From a virus: a stretch of 41,925 bases of DNA. The notes beneath the pieces were generated by a model that saw only the letters and a list, made by a program, of their open reading frames with translations, searched no databases and was not told the DNA's origin. A program made the position numbers and the translations under genes. The stretch is taken from the IMG/VR virus record IMGVR_UViG_3300030104_000420, positions 1-41,925 of that record. One strand, given 5' to 3'. Positions 10,401 through 17,504 of the stretch are shown piece by piece; the first letter of the stretch is position 1, and each line of letters begins with the position of its first letter.

Positions 10401-12270
10401 AGAAACAGACTTTGCGGCATTTTTTAGTAAAGATGGTATGTTCTTTAATTCTACTTTAAATAAAAAATTAAGAGTGTCTTTAAATAAAATGGCAGAACGT
10501 TCTTTAGCAGGATTAAATAACAATACTGTTAAAAAATTAAGGGAGATGGCGACAACTGAAGGAAGCGAACATTTTATAGGTAAGAATGTAGATGATGTAG
10601 ATATAGCTTTGTATTATCAAGAGATTGGTGAGCTAAAAGCTTTTAAGGCTGCTCCAAGTGAAGTTGCTGATGTGTACACTGCGTTTAGAGACTATGCAGT
10701 ACGTATGGGAGATAGTCAGCCAGCTTTAGCTAGTAAGTTTGAACAACAGGCTGGTACAATAAAACAACTAATTAGGAAGTTTGATGATAAGTACTACAAC
10801 ATGTGGGAAGAAGCTAACTCCACATACAAAGCAAATGTGTTTGATAAATTAGCAGGTAGTGGTCCTCTGTCAGACTTTGTAGCAAGTAAAGATAACAGAA
10901 TCCTTGAGTTAACTAAAAAGGGAACTCAAAGTGGTCCGTACAAAGGTATATATAAAGAAGGTAGAGAGCCTGATAAACTTTTTAATCGTGTTATCGACTC
11001 TGTTAATAAATACATGAAGTCTGGTAAAGAAGAAGATTTATCTACTGTACAAAATTATATGGCTAATTTTAATAGGCAGTTAACCGATTTAGTAGGCGAT
11101 GAGAATGTATTTGATTTAACCACTCCTCAAGGAATGGCAAAGTATGAAGCTTTTGAGGGTGCTTTAAGTGCTATGATATATTCAAAGTGGGCAAGACCAA
11201 CTTTAGATAAGATTAACAAGCTTGACCCTAGATCACAAAAACTTTTAAACCAATCTACTGGTGGGTATGATTTTACTGCGTTTGATCAAGATAGACTACA
11301 TGACATAACAAGAGCAACTACAGTTAAAATCAAAACAGCAGATGGGATAAAAGAAGTTCCAATTATTAATTTTACAAAAATAATTACAGACGAAAAAGAT
11401 ATTGTAAAAGTAATGGCAGATAGTGCAAAACTACAAGAAAAGTTTCAAACATTTAGAACAGTATCTAACGGTAAAATAAAAAATATAAAGGCTACAGAAG
11501 CTGCCAAGTTAAAACTCAGAGATAAAACTATAGAAGATTTAGGAGTCTTAACAGGGCAAACTCCTATAGGTTTCTATGATAAGTTTATTGTAAATGGAAG
11601 TGTAGATAACTTAACTATCTTAAGAGGGCAAGCAATGGAAAAAGGCATGAAGAAAGAAGATTTCAATAATGCTGTATTGTACTTGGCGACCAATGGTTTG
11701 TTTGCAAGAGGAGGTCAACGCATAATTCCCGGACAAACAATAACAGACTTTGATGGAATTAAAAAACCTATAAGGGGATTTGATAATCCACAAAATATAA
11801 CTAAAGATTTAAGGACAGACAATATAACACAAATATTTGAAGAGTTCTTAGGTGTAGATCACACAAGATACTTAGATGATATATCTGATTTGTTAGCTAA
11901 AGAAAAAGCCGCATCTATGAATGTAGATAAAATAAATGGAATCTTAAGACCGATGGGTGATAACGAAATAATAAGTCGTGCCTTTAACCTAGCAAGAGGT
12001 ATGGTTAGTCCAACTTATGTAGGTGCTGAAATAGCACTGAGGATTGCGAGTGGTGCAGGTGTAGATATGGTTAGAATGGCTGCAGGTTCTAAGGAAGCTT
12101 CAAGACTTATGGCTAAAATGTTAAAGTACCCAGAAAAATTAAACAAAGTAGAATTAGGAAGAATGTCAATTTTAATTCAAGATTTTCTAATTACAGAATT
12201 GGCTAACATGGGGAAAACAATTCCTGACTATTACTTTAAAGTATTCCCAGAAGAAGAAGAAACAACATAA
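7408..12270 (+). CDS. Giant internal virion protein (1620 aa), gp16-like by position
   Basis: The longest gene in the window. Residues 1-15 are unremarkable; about 45-100 are Pro/Asp-rich with repeated '(V/P)DDT' units and probably disordered. Most of the rest is helical, Lys/Glu/Asn-rich, with amphipathic stretches near residues 590-640 ('EALLLSMPASIMQWAST', 'GIGALFHMVTAFRFG') that could contact membrane. I found no lysozyme or transglycosylase motif, unlike T7 gp16; the window's hydrolase lies in a head gene instead. Very long helical proteins at the end of a podovirus late operon usually form the ejected DNA conduit across the periplasm. The function is inferred from size, composition and context. 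Confidence 0.65.
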   Translation: MVDVITNTMPKNVSSKLSAEEDYEQNKESGNFVYQGNKKRSEEEKNVNVEMPKPRPQPPTVDDTVDDKSIPVPQPDDTEGDKSITPPSVDDTKGVTKPIIRKIKDTVRPSQGMIVGFEPSLPGLVNKVDGAKAGLDNEKLASRAKKDLLLQESGISEAELINDVNNGNAIAELDNDELGKLEYAIDILNEPTSTSDEKKTAQNILDSSIDIVNSTRGQEGVKVGFSRGENLEFQPSKEALDAAKFGNFSLLANEENYSNSRKEFFKIVKGQFDEKLGDDAPTIEQILMDTITTGEFWDTTAEVLNEDLRALGITLPPMIFNLVRHGTVALAKGLNPFSDSEKDISEYWAESQSDREQNAASWKQALENNPTPAKLRALSVVINENIHNALKKQLDENKIDQATYDRLTKSDIMGKDGKPLKKMIVSEDQAQSFLLESIEQLHGSLRFLMIAAQNVPMIQGLAKKQTVLASRNMKNMKKKVSKLEAEQIALGNNKYDGMSLLEKANRMELDGLDIKVNHQVLGMAMREENVATSFGRMVDRRDRLATMLVNMDRKNVSPKSLKYIAIKKEYESVKGKVFRNYWSGRTKPIFREALLLSMPASIMQWASTEAFRAADSGVDQFTAQGIGALFHMVTAFRFGKNKQTGGGGMSIQDGVYNVIKYPFAQAGEATSAFMDVMAMSRIPGVSILRSKDLEEYNTLVKQARNGVGLSLKERRGAKYIFDLAAHLPKETLDKLLVNVKSQVKLEEDIIAQFPVGERDEIRQLVAAPFAQATGLTWLKSAYALSGTNIGAKDFKNFNKLQELQDISDAQMRQLEFTERSIQNLRNKLINRTDIENPAAVEKLVNRYEKMYDAQKDSVIENNYQLFDDYEEMNRKMFIDPDVNITNEIADQMLNTGVKARMRLNPLLTEGEALEQQINANYKLLEQRARVVNSNLNSPKHPARAASLMEEVFDLHIESMYAKGKLAYVKLDKMALSEKKTVDVSDLIYNFKELADPLKETDFAAFFSKDGMFFNSTLNKKLRVSLNKMAERSLAGLNNNTVKKLREMATTEGSEHFIGKNVDDVDIALYYQEIGELKAFKAAPSEVADVYTAFRDYAVRMGDSQPALASKFEQQAGTIKQLIRKFDDKYYNMWEEANSTYKANVFDKLAGSGPLSDFVASKDNRILELTKKGTQSGPYKGIYKEGREPDKLFNRVIDSVNKYMKSGKEEDLSTVQNYMANFNRQLTDLVGDENVFDLTTPQGMAKYEAFEGALSAMIYSKWARPTLDKINKLDPRSQKLLNQSTGGYDFTAFDQDRLHDITRATTVKIKTADGIKEVPIINFTKIITDEKDIVKVMADSAKLQEKFQTFRTVSNGKIKNIKATEAAKLKLRDKTIEDLGVLTGQTPIGFYDKFIVNGSVDNLTILRGQAMEKGMKKEDFNNAVLYLATNGLFARGGQRIIPGQTITDFDGIKKPIRGFDNPQNITKDLRTDNITQIFEEFLGVDHTRYLDDISDLLAKEKAASMNVDKINGILRPMGDNEIISRAFNLARGMVSPTYVGAEIALRIASGAGVDMVRMAAGSKEASRLMAKMLKYPEKLNKVELGRMSILIQDFLITELANMGKTIPDYYFKVFPEEEETT

Positions 12271-12287
12271 ACTAAGGAGAACAACTA

Positions 12288-12497
12288 ATGAAAACTTACT
12301 ACAACGGACCACGACAAGGCATGATGTATGGTGGTGGTACAAACTTACGAAAACCAATGCAGATGGGTGGACTTGCACAACAAAACAGAAAGTCAACTGC
12401 AGGTCAGTCAGCCATGATGAACCCGATGGGTAGCATGACTGAAAAGAAAAAATATGACATGGGTATGATGTACGGTGGCAAAGCTAGGAAGAAGTAG
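12288..12497 (+). CDS. Small Gly/Met-rich basic protein, last gene of the late operon
   Basis: 69 aa, ATG start with AAGGAGAACAACTA upstream, a strong ribosome site. The sequence is Met/Gly-rich and basic, with 'GMMYGG' twice (near residues 11 and 60) and a terminal KARKK. Similar 'YGG' or 'GGF' short motifs appear in other structural proteins here (tail of the 560-aa protein; the 865-aa protein). Unknown function; probably virion-associated. Its last 14 bases overlap a small gene on the opposite strand, marking the point where the two transcription units converge. Confidence 0.55.
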   Translation: MKTYYNGPRQGMMYGGGTNLRKPMQMGGLAQQNRKSTAGQSAMMNPMGSMTEKKKYDMGMMYGGKARKK

Positions 12498-12600
12498 TAT
12501 TATCTTTCTTAAAAACTTTACGACCTTTAAAGAAAACAATTGTATTGATAGTGGTGTTGATAGTTATAGCTACAACTAGCCACGCTTCCCACCACTCCAC
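12484..12600 (-). CDS. Small single-span membrane peptide (38 aa)
   Basis: A GTG at 12600-12598 shares one base with the stop of the upstream gene (TAGTG), with AGGAAG about 10 bases before it; the frame runs 38 codons to TAG at 12486-12484. The peptide starts MEWWEAW, has a hydrophobic stretch of ~18 residues ('LVVAITINTTINTIVFF'), then a basic tail 'KGRKVFKK', a clear N-out/C-in membrane layout. The same TAGTG coupling starts the endonuclease I gene. It is the last gene of the leftward operon. Function unknown; lysis or membrane modification is possible. Confidence 0.5.
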   Translation of the reverse strand: MEWWEAWLVVAITINTTINTIVFFKGRKVFKKDNTTSS

Positions 12601-12821
12601 TACAAAAATCTTCCTGACTTATCCATAACCTCTTGTGCAATTGATCTCAAGTATCTTATAAAATCTCCCACCTTATTTGTACCCTCGTACAAAGGCAGTC
12701 CTGTATTCATAGTTCTTTCAAAATCATCAGGTTCAACTGCATCATAAAGTATCTCTACATTCCCATCTTTATTTAAAAACGCTTCTAGTGAAAATAACTT
12801 AGCTTTTACTTTGGACTTCAT
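12600..12821 (-). CDS. Small hypothetical protein, 73 aa
   Basis: The start overlaps the end of the PD-(D/E)XK nuclease gene by 23 bases. The N-terminus is basic ('MKSKVKAKLFSLEAFL'), followed by a beta-like stretch ('KDGNVEILYDAVEPDDFER') and a C-terminal helix ('GDFIRYLRSIAQEVMDK'). No motif recognised. Lies in the distal part of the replication operon and is followed through a TAGTG overlap by the membrane peptide gene. Confidence 0.55.
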   Translation of the reverse strand: MKSKVKAKLFSLEAFLNKDGNVEILYDAVEPDDFERTMNTGLPLYEGTNKVGDFIRYLRSIAQEVMDKSGRFL

Positions 12822-13290
12822 TGATTGGCTCTAATTTACTTATAGGTAAGTTGTAACAATCGGTTCTAAATGTAAAACCGTTGCTTGGGTCTACTTGACC
12901 TTTCTTATACCGAGTAGCTTTAGCGTAGTATTCTTGTTTAGTAATGCTACCTAGTATCCAAGCCTTACTGAGATCAGTCAGTATTCTCACAAACACATAA
13001 CTGTCACAGTCTTGCTTAGTACCATGAGATGCAACCGAGCAATCATAATTAGACTGTGGCTTAGTATTACAACGTTTAGTCTTAACGTCAATTCGATTCC
13101 CATCTTTTACTAAATCATAGTTAAATGTGTTTGCTTCAGTTGCTCCAATGATATCAGCTACAATTATCTCGCCTATCGCACCTACTACGTTACTAGTGCC
13201 ACCTGTAATACTTCCCTGCAGTATGCCTACAGAGGAAGCTTTTTCCCTCGCATGACGCATATAATCTTCGCTGATTGGTACTTCGATCAT
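12799..13290 (-). CDS. PD-(D/E)XK-type nuclease, 163 aa
   Basis: The ATG overlaps the ribonucleotide reductase stop (TAATG). Residues 36-50 ('VVGAIGEIIVADIIG') carry the conserved glutamate helix (E41); 'NYDLVKDGNRIDVKTK' at 57-72 supplies D59 or D68 and K70 of the E...D-x-K active site. This pattern is that of small phage and Holliday-junction-type PD-(D/E)XK nucleases. The C-terminal half ('SKAWILGSITKQEYYAKA') is like the restriction-fold extension of related phage nucleases. Likely role: DNA processing or host DNA degradation; the precise substrate cannot be told. It lies directly behind nrdJ, consistent with nucleotide scavenging. Confidence 0.65.
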   Translation of the reverse strand: MIEVPISEDYMRHAREKASSVGILQGSITGGTSNVVGAIGEIIVADIIGATEANTFNYDLVKDGNRIDVKTKRCNTKPQSNYDCSVASHGTKQDCDSYVFVRILTDLSKAWILGSITKQEYYAKATRYKKGQVDPSNGFTFRTDCYNLPISKLEPINEVQSKS

Positions 13291-15218
13291 TAGCTTGAAC
13301 TCAAGTCTACGACTTCACAGGCATCTGCAGTGCAAGCCAATTCACGAGAACCACTCGTATTGTCTTCCTTTTCATACTTAGAAAACTTAGTCCAATCCAA
13401 AGTAGATGGCACACGACCATTCCATTCTAGATACTCTTCAGCTTCTATGTCCTGATAAGGAGCTTGTTGGTACGTATGATCAGAGAATGGTAAGAATGAT
13501 ACACCTGAAGATATATCAAAATTATCATACAACCAAGCACCTACTTCCATCCATTCTTCTTCCTTTACAGAAATAGTTACAGATGGTTTGTGTTCGCACC
13601 AATTAAGTGCATAGACTTTCCATAGTTCTAGTTGTTCTATTGCACTCATCTCTGTTCTAGTGATAGCACCACTAGGAGATTTCATAGGAAAAGAGAAGAC
13701 AGTAACACTATCAGGTTTTGTGATATCAGCTTCAAATGGTATGCCCTCTTCTTTCATAAATTGTGTAAGTGGGTCTTTGTTATCCCCACGTACAGTTCTA
13801 ACATAAAAATCATTATGTCTAGCATGAATACCTGATGCAGAGTCTGTCAATTGAGATACCGTACCACTCGGCTTTACACAAGTGATTGCAGTACTTCTAG
13901 GTATGCCAATCTTCTCTGCATATTCTTTGTTTGTTTGTATTGCTACTTGTTTCATTTCCTGTAACCAAACCTTTGAGTCTATCTTTTTGGATAATACATA
14001 ATGATCCATAATACCTGTTAATGATACACCAAGCAAACGTTCTTCTTCTGTATTTGTTTTCCAAACTTTACGCAAGTATTTTAAATCTGTAAGGGTAGAT
14101 TGAAAAGTACCTAGCATGGTAGCAATACGTACCTTTGATCGCAATGACAATAGGTCATCATTTTCTCTTACTACAACTTCAGATAAGTTACAAAATTGAT
14201 AAGGTCTAAGTATAATCTCGCTACACGGGTTAGTTCCCCACATGTGTCCTGTCTGTCTTCTACCGTTCTTAGCTACCTGATCATCGGCAGCCTTACGATT
14301 GAACATGCCACGTTCACCTGACTTAGACTCATACAGAGCTAACCATTCTCTCATGTAGGTTTCCATAGCAGGCTTACCTTTGTAGGCTACAGAGTTATTT
14401 GCCAATGCTCTTTGACCATCAGCGTTCCACCACTCGCCTGACTTAGCGTGTGCCATTTGATCATCATTTAAGTTAGATAGGCTAATCAATGCAGATCGTC
14501 TAACACCACCCACAACTACAACCTCACCAACTTTACACATAATGTCGTGGCACTCAATAGGAAATAACTTTCTACCTGTTGCACCCTTGAATTTTTCTAT
14601 AGTGAACTTAAATAAGTTAACAAGAGGATCAGCACCTGATGCCCTGCCACCCATAACTTTTAATCTTGCACCTGCAGGTCTTACTTTAGATACATCCCAT
14701 GTTGGTATCATTCCTGAATACAACAAAGCTACTAATTCTCTGTAGGCTTTTGCCCACCCTGTCTTACTATCTTCCACTGTAATAACAACATCAGACACTT
14801 GCATATTCTCGCTAATGATAGGTAGCTTGTCTACGTTCTCTCTTTCTACAGAGAATCCTACACCTGTACCACACATAAGAATGTACATAGCTTCATCAAA
14901 TGATCTTGGACTATCTACGGGTAGGTAGCTACAGTTGTAGCCACAAGTATTGTCTCTTTTAAGTGCTTCACCTGCAGTCATCATAGCTCTCATAGATGGC
15001 ATAACTTTTAAACTAGTTATGTACTCTTCCATCATTTCCTTATCAACTGCATCTATCTTATAGTTGTGTTTCTCCATAAGAGCATCAGCCATAAAGTCTA
15101 CATACCTGCTGACTGTCTCTCCCCAATTCTCTCGTCTTCCCTCATCTTCCATCCATCTAGCGTACCTAGACTTATGTATAAACTCTTGATATGAGGTGGG
15201 TAACATATTAGATGCCAT
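13290..15218 (-). CDS. nrdJ: Class II (adenosylcobalamin-dependent) ribonucleotide reductase, monomeric type
   Basis: 642 aa, ATG start with AGGAGA upstream. Makes deoxyribonucleotides from ribonucleotides for phage DNA synthesis. Active-site signature NPCSEI at 330-335 (thiyl Cys332, Glu334); the second redox Cys is C343, 11 residues on, as in Lactobacillus leichmannii RTPR (C408/C419). The partner Cys is in 'NTCGYNCSYLP' (C92 or C96). The C-terminal shuttle pair C629/C634 in 'ELACTADAC' has RTPR spacing (C731/C736). It is somewhat shorter than RTPR (~740 aa). Oxygen-independent but needs B12 from the host. It is coupled to a nuclease gene downstream and a DUF3310 gene upstream (11-base overlap). 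Confidence 0.93.
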   Translation of the reverse strand: MASNMLPTSYQEFIHKSRYARWMEDEGRRENWGETVSRYVDFMADALMEKHNYKIDAVDKEMMEEYITSLKVMPSMRAMMTAGEALKRDNTCGYNCSYLPVDSPRSFDEAMYILMCGTGVGFSVERENVDKLPIISENMQVSDVVITVEDSKTGWAKAYRELVALLYSGMIPTWDVSKVRPAGARLKVMGGRASGADPLVNLFKFTIEKFKGATGRKLFPIECHDIMCKVGEVVVVGGVRRSALISLSNLNDDQMAHAKSGEWWNADGQRALANNSVAYKGKPAMETYMREWLALYESKSGERGMFNRKAADDQVAKNGRRQTGHMWGTNPCSEIILRPYQFCNLSEVVVRENDDLLSLRSKVRIATMLGTFQSTLTDLKYLRKVWKTNTEEERLLGVSLTGIMDHYVLSKKIDSKVWLQEMKQVAIQTNKEYAEKIGIPRSTAITCVKPSGTVSQLTDSASGIHARHNDFYVRTVRGDNKDPLTQFMKEEGIPFEADITKPDSVTVFSFPMKSPSGAITRTEMSAIEQLELWKVYALNWCEHKPSVTISVKEEEWMEVGAWLYDNFDISSGVSFLPFSDHTYQQAPYQDIEAEEYLEWNGRVPSTLDWTKFSKYEKEDNTSGSRELACTADACEVVDLSSS

Positions 15219-15492
15219 CTTTGTCTTCTCCTATTGTTTTAATTAATCTATTCAAATACCAATTTGCTTTTCTTAAATCTTCTACACCATTCTTGTATTT
15301 ATATCTACACAAATATTTAAGAATGTTGCCCTGAAGATATGCTTCAAACCCATCACCTGTGACGGATTCTATCATGTCAATAGTTTCTATGCCTGCCTTA
15401 TTGTAATGGGCAGGACTATTAACCATGTCCTCTTTATTCTTGCCTGACAGATACTTAGTTTCGTTTTCTGCTTCTTGTAATTTCTTCATCAT
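15208..15492 (-). CDS. DUF3310-family protein
   Basis: 94 aa from ATG 15492; the frame extends to a TTG at 15513 that overlaps the previous stop (TTGA), an alternative start giving 101 aa; neither has a good ribosome site. The core 'VNSPAHYNKAGIETIDMIE' followed by 'FEAYLQGNILKYLCRYKYKNGVEDLRKANWYLNRLI' in broken form is the classic DUF3310 pattern (NxPxHY, then a helix with 'N..KYl.Ry..Kng..DL.Ka..YL'). The family is frequent in phage nucleotide/replication modules, often near thymidylate or nucleotide enzymes, with poorly known biochemistry. Here it directly precedes ribonucleotide reductase. Confidence 0.8.
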   Translation of the reverse strand: MMKKLQEAENETKYLSGKNKEDMVNSPAHYNKAGIETIDMIESVTGDGFEAYLQGNILKYLCRYKYKNGVEDLRKANWYLNRLIKTIGEDKDGI

Positions 15493-15509
15493 ATACTCTA
15501 TATGTCTTA

Positions 15510-15848
15510 TCAATGTTCTTTACCAAAATCTACTTTAATTACATTATCAGGAATGTCAAGCTTTTCTCCTGTTTTATCTTGGTATTGTAGCTGAATTTCT
15601 TTGGCCGCAAAGTTAAATTCTATTTCAGATTCACCACATCTAAATACTTCGTCGCCTTGTCTACGTAGCAAAGCCATGACACCCTCGTGCATAATAGATG
15701 CAACTGAATGATCATCAAAAGTCTTGTACTTCTTACCCGTTGTATCGTAAGCTACCAGATGAAATTGATCGTCTGGCAATTCAGATATAATTATGTAGTA
15801 CTTGTCTTTCTCTAAGGACATCATTGTGTCCATATCTTTCTTTTTCAT
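15510..15848 (-). CDS. Hypothetical protein, 112 aa
   Basis: The frame is open to 15887, but ATG 15848 overlaps the endonuclease I stop as ATGA and has GGAG 11 bases upstream, so I take it as the start. The N-terminus is Lys/Met-rich ('MKKKDMDTMMSLEKDKYY'); then alternating beta-like segments ('YYIIISELPDDQFHLVAY', 'VFRCGESEIEFNF') and an acidic end. No motif recognised. Coupled on both sides within the replication operon. Confidence 0.6.
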   Translation of the reverse strand: MKKKDMDTMMSLEKDKYYIIISELPDDQFHLVAYDTTGKKYKTFDDHSVASIMHEGVMALLRRQGDEVFRCGESEIEFNFAAKEIQLQYQDKTGEKLDIPDNVIKVDFGKEH

Positions 15849-16219
15849 TTCTTTAACCACTCCATAGGTATTGATCCTTCTGCCCACCTGAAGTCATGCT
15901 TAAGACACCAATCAGCATAGGTAGTTTTACTTCCTTTATAAATTTTATTCCTAGCGTTCATAAACACCATACGTATATCTAGCTTCTTGTGTTGTTCTTT
16001 TACCAAAGCCATCTTAACTCTATCTGCTTTGTCAAACTCACCTTTGGCTTCAATATATATGTTCGTAGCAGGGATGTAGAAATCAGGAGTATAGGTACGT
16101 ATCTTAGGCACATAAGTAATCTTATGCTTTTCGTACTCAAACTTTATCTTGTTGTCTATAAGTTTTCTAGCTATAGATAATTCAAATTTAGATCGGTAGC
16201 CTGCGTTTTTTTTAGCCAC
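15845..16219 (-). CDS. T7-type endonuclease I (Holliday junction resolvase)
   Basis: The frame is open to ATG 16345, which would overlap the upstream gene by 127 bases; GTG 16219 shares its G with that gene's TAG stop (TAGTG) and gives 124 aa beginning MAKKNAGYRSKFE, close to the T7 gp3 N-terminus, so I use it. Conserved residues of the PD-(D/E)XK core: E13 (SKFELS), D46 (YTPDFYIP), E57 and K59 (IEAKG), with spacing like T7 E20/D55/E65/K67. 'LDIRMVF' and 'KIYKGSKTTYADWC' also match gp3. The enzyme resolves branched DNA before packaging and can degrade host DNA. Confidence 0.88.
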   Translation of the reverse strand: MAKKNAGYRSKFELSIARKLIDNKIKFEYEKHKITYVPKIRTYTPDFYIPATNIYIEAKGEFDKADRVKMALVKEQHKKLDIRMVFMNARNKIYKGSKTTYADWCLKHDFRWAEGSIPMEWLKK

Positions 16220-16614
16220 TATGTTTTCCCCACTCGGATTTTCCAATTCAATGACTCTAGGCGTTTGTTTATATACCCTGCCATCTTCGGGGATTGTTTT
16301 TCTATTATAGTAAGTTCGTCTAATAGGGGATATATCGGCACACATAAAATCTTTCCATAACTAAGGCTGTAGTTTATTGTTTGAAATTCATTCTCCACCT
16401 TAATAATATCTCTAGCTTCTGTTTCAGGCGTAACTGCACCATGTTCAGAAAAGTTATCTCTCAGGGTCAAAGGTATTCCTCTGTCATGTTGTCTAAGGAA
16501 TGTTATATCTCTGCCACCACCAATACCTTTATGAGACTCAATGTATACGTGGTACAAGTTCTCATTTAACTCAAGTAGCTTTGTTTGATAGCTATGTAGG
16601 TAGATTGCTGACAT
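16219..16614 (-). CDS. Hypothetical protein, 131 aa
   Basis: The ATG overlaps the upstream stop (TAATG), and its TAG overlaps the endonuclease I GTG start. Starts 'MSAIYLHSYQTKLLELNENL', has a Gly-rich turn 'HKGIGGGRDITFLRQHDRG', and ends basic. The middle ('LSYGKILCVPIYPLLDELT') is mildly hydrophobic but not a membrane span. No motif recognised. Placement between a Cas4-like nuclease and a junction resolvase suggests a DNA metabolism accessory, without sequence proof. Confidence 0.6.
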   Translation of the reverse strand: MSAIYLHSYQTKLLELNENLYHVYIESHKGIGGGRDITFLRQHDRGIPLTLRDNFSEHGAVTPETEARDIIKVENEFQTINYSLSYGKILCVPIYPLLDELTIIEKQSPKMAGYINKRLESLNWKIRVGKT

Positions 16615-17504
16615 TACAATGTTTTCTTTTTTAATACGTCATACCACACTCTAGGTGCTGACTTAGCCTTTGATGTTACCTTATCGTGTAGCTGGGCATT
16701 TGACCAACAATGTGATCTGTATCCACACATGCTACATATCTTGTGTAAGGTTTTGTTACCTGTTCTTACTTCTTCACCTTTTACCTTATAAGTTTCAAAC
16801 TCTGTCTTGTAAGGTTTTACAAAATTAGGATCGGGATCAAGTAATCTTTTTACTCTTCTCTCTGCATCCTTCATGTATTCTCTTCTGTCTTCGTCTTGCC
16901 AATCAGGTGCTTCAACCATGACTATTTCGCCACTAGATTTGTTTACAACAATCCAACCACCAAAAGGCAACCCCGTAGCTTCACCGTACAAATGTCCTTG
17001 CATGACATACCCAAAGGGATCATCTTCTTTTATCTTATCATATCCCCCGTAACCCGTGTACTTGAATTTAAATGCCCACTCACTAGCAGACTTTACATCC
17101 CAAACTTTCTCCACTCCCATTTCATCTCTCAAGATAAGATCAAGTGTTCCTGTTATTTCATGTCCTGCAATGGTAAGTTTTACAGGCTTTTGTTTAGCAA
17201 CAATCTCTACTTCTGCTTGTTCCATTATGAGTACGATTATGGATTCAACCAAGTCTCCAAACATAAAACGAAACAAAGCATTGTAGTCCATGTCCTCTTT
17301 GATGCCTTGCCTATCTAACAACTGTTGGCACAGAGGTCTACCTAGACCTGACATACGTATACTGAACTTACGTTCTTTATTTAGTTGTCTTTCTACAGAC
17401 TCTTCACATTCTTTTGCAAAGTCTTTAATAGCACTAGGGGAGACCGTGACTTCCCCCCTAGTTGCTTTCTGCATGTAGTCTTGGATTTTAAGCAGATTTA
17501 ACAT
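16614..17504 (-). CDS. Cas4/RecB-like PD-(D/E)XK exonuclease with Fe-S cysteines
   Basis: The frame opens at a GTG (17534), but ATG 17504 overlaps the upstream gene by only 17 bases and is preferred; neither start has a clear ribosome site. 296 aa. Nuclease motifs: E87 (FGDLVESII), D122 (GTLDLIL), D136-x-K138 (WDVKSAS), then the QxxxY-type motif 'VMQGHLYG'. One Cys near the N-terminus (C59, 'GRPLCQQLL') plus 'CSMCGYRSHC' (C257, C260, C266) make the four-cysteine Fe-S cluster arrangement of Cas4/AddB-type nucleases. Expected role: 5'-3' resection in phage recombination or host DNA degradation. No CRISPR genes are near; the upstream gene looks like its ssDNA-binding partner. Confidence 0.82.
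   Translation of the reverse strand: MLNLLKIQDYMQKATRGEVTVSPSAIKDFAKECEESVERQLNKERKFSIRMSGLGRPLCQQLLDRQGIKEDMDYNALFRFMFGDLVESIIVLIMEQAEVEIVAKQKPVKLTIAGHEITGTLDLILRDEMGVEKVWDVKSASEWAFKFKYTGYGGYDKIKEDDPFGYVMQGHLYGEATGLPFGGWIVVNKSSGEIVMVEAPDWQDEDRREYMKDAERRVKRLLDPDPNFVKPYKTEFETYKVKGEEVRTGNKTLHKICSMCGYRSHCWSNAQLHDKVTSKAKSAPRVWYDVLKKKTL

Noticed and set aside
12498-12600. Bidirectional terminator between the converging operons
   Set aside because: Only a weak CTTTA/TAAAG pairing with no GC-rich stem; the space is better used by the 38-aa membrane peptide.
16220-16345. N-terminal extension of endonuclease I to ATG 16345
   Set aside because: Would overlap the upstream gene by 127 bases; T7 gp3 has no such extension, and a TAGTG-coupled GTG fits better.
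16896-17318. 140-codon open frame on the plus strand
   Set aside because: Lies opposite the Cas4-like nuclease motifs; no start signal and no transcription support in that direction.
16614-17504. Cas4-like gene as part of a CRISPR-Cas system
   Set aside because: No repeats, cas1/cas2 or effector genes nearby; stand-alone Cas4-like nucleases are common phage recombination enzymes.
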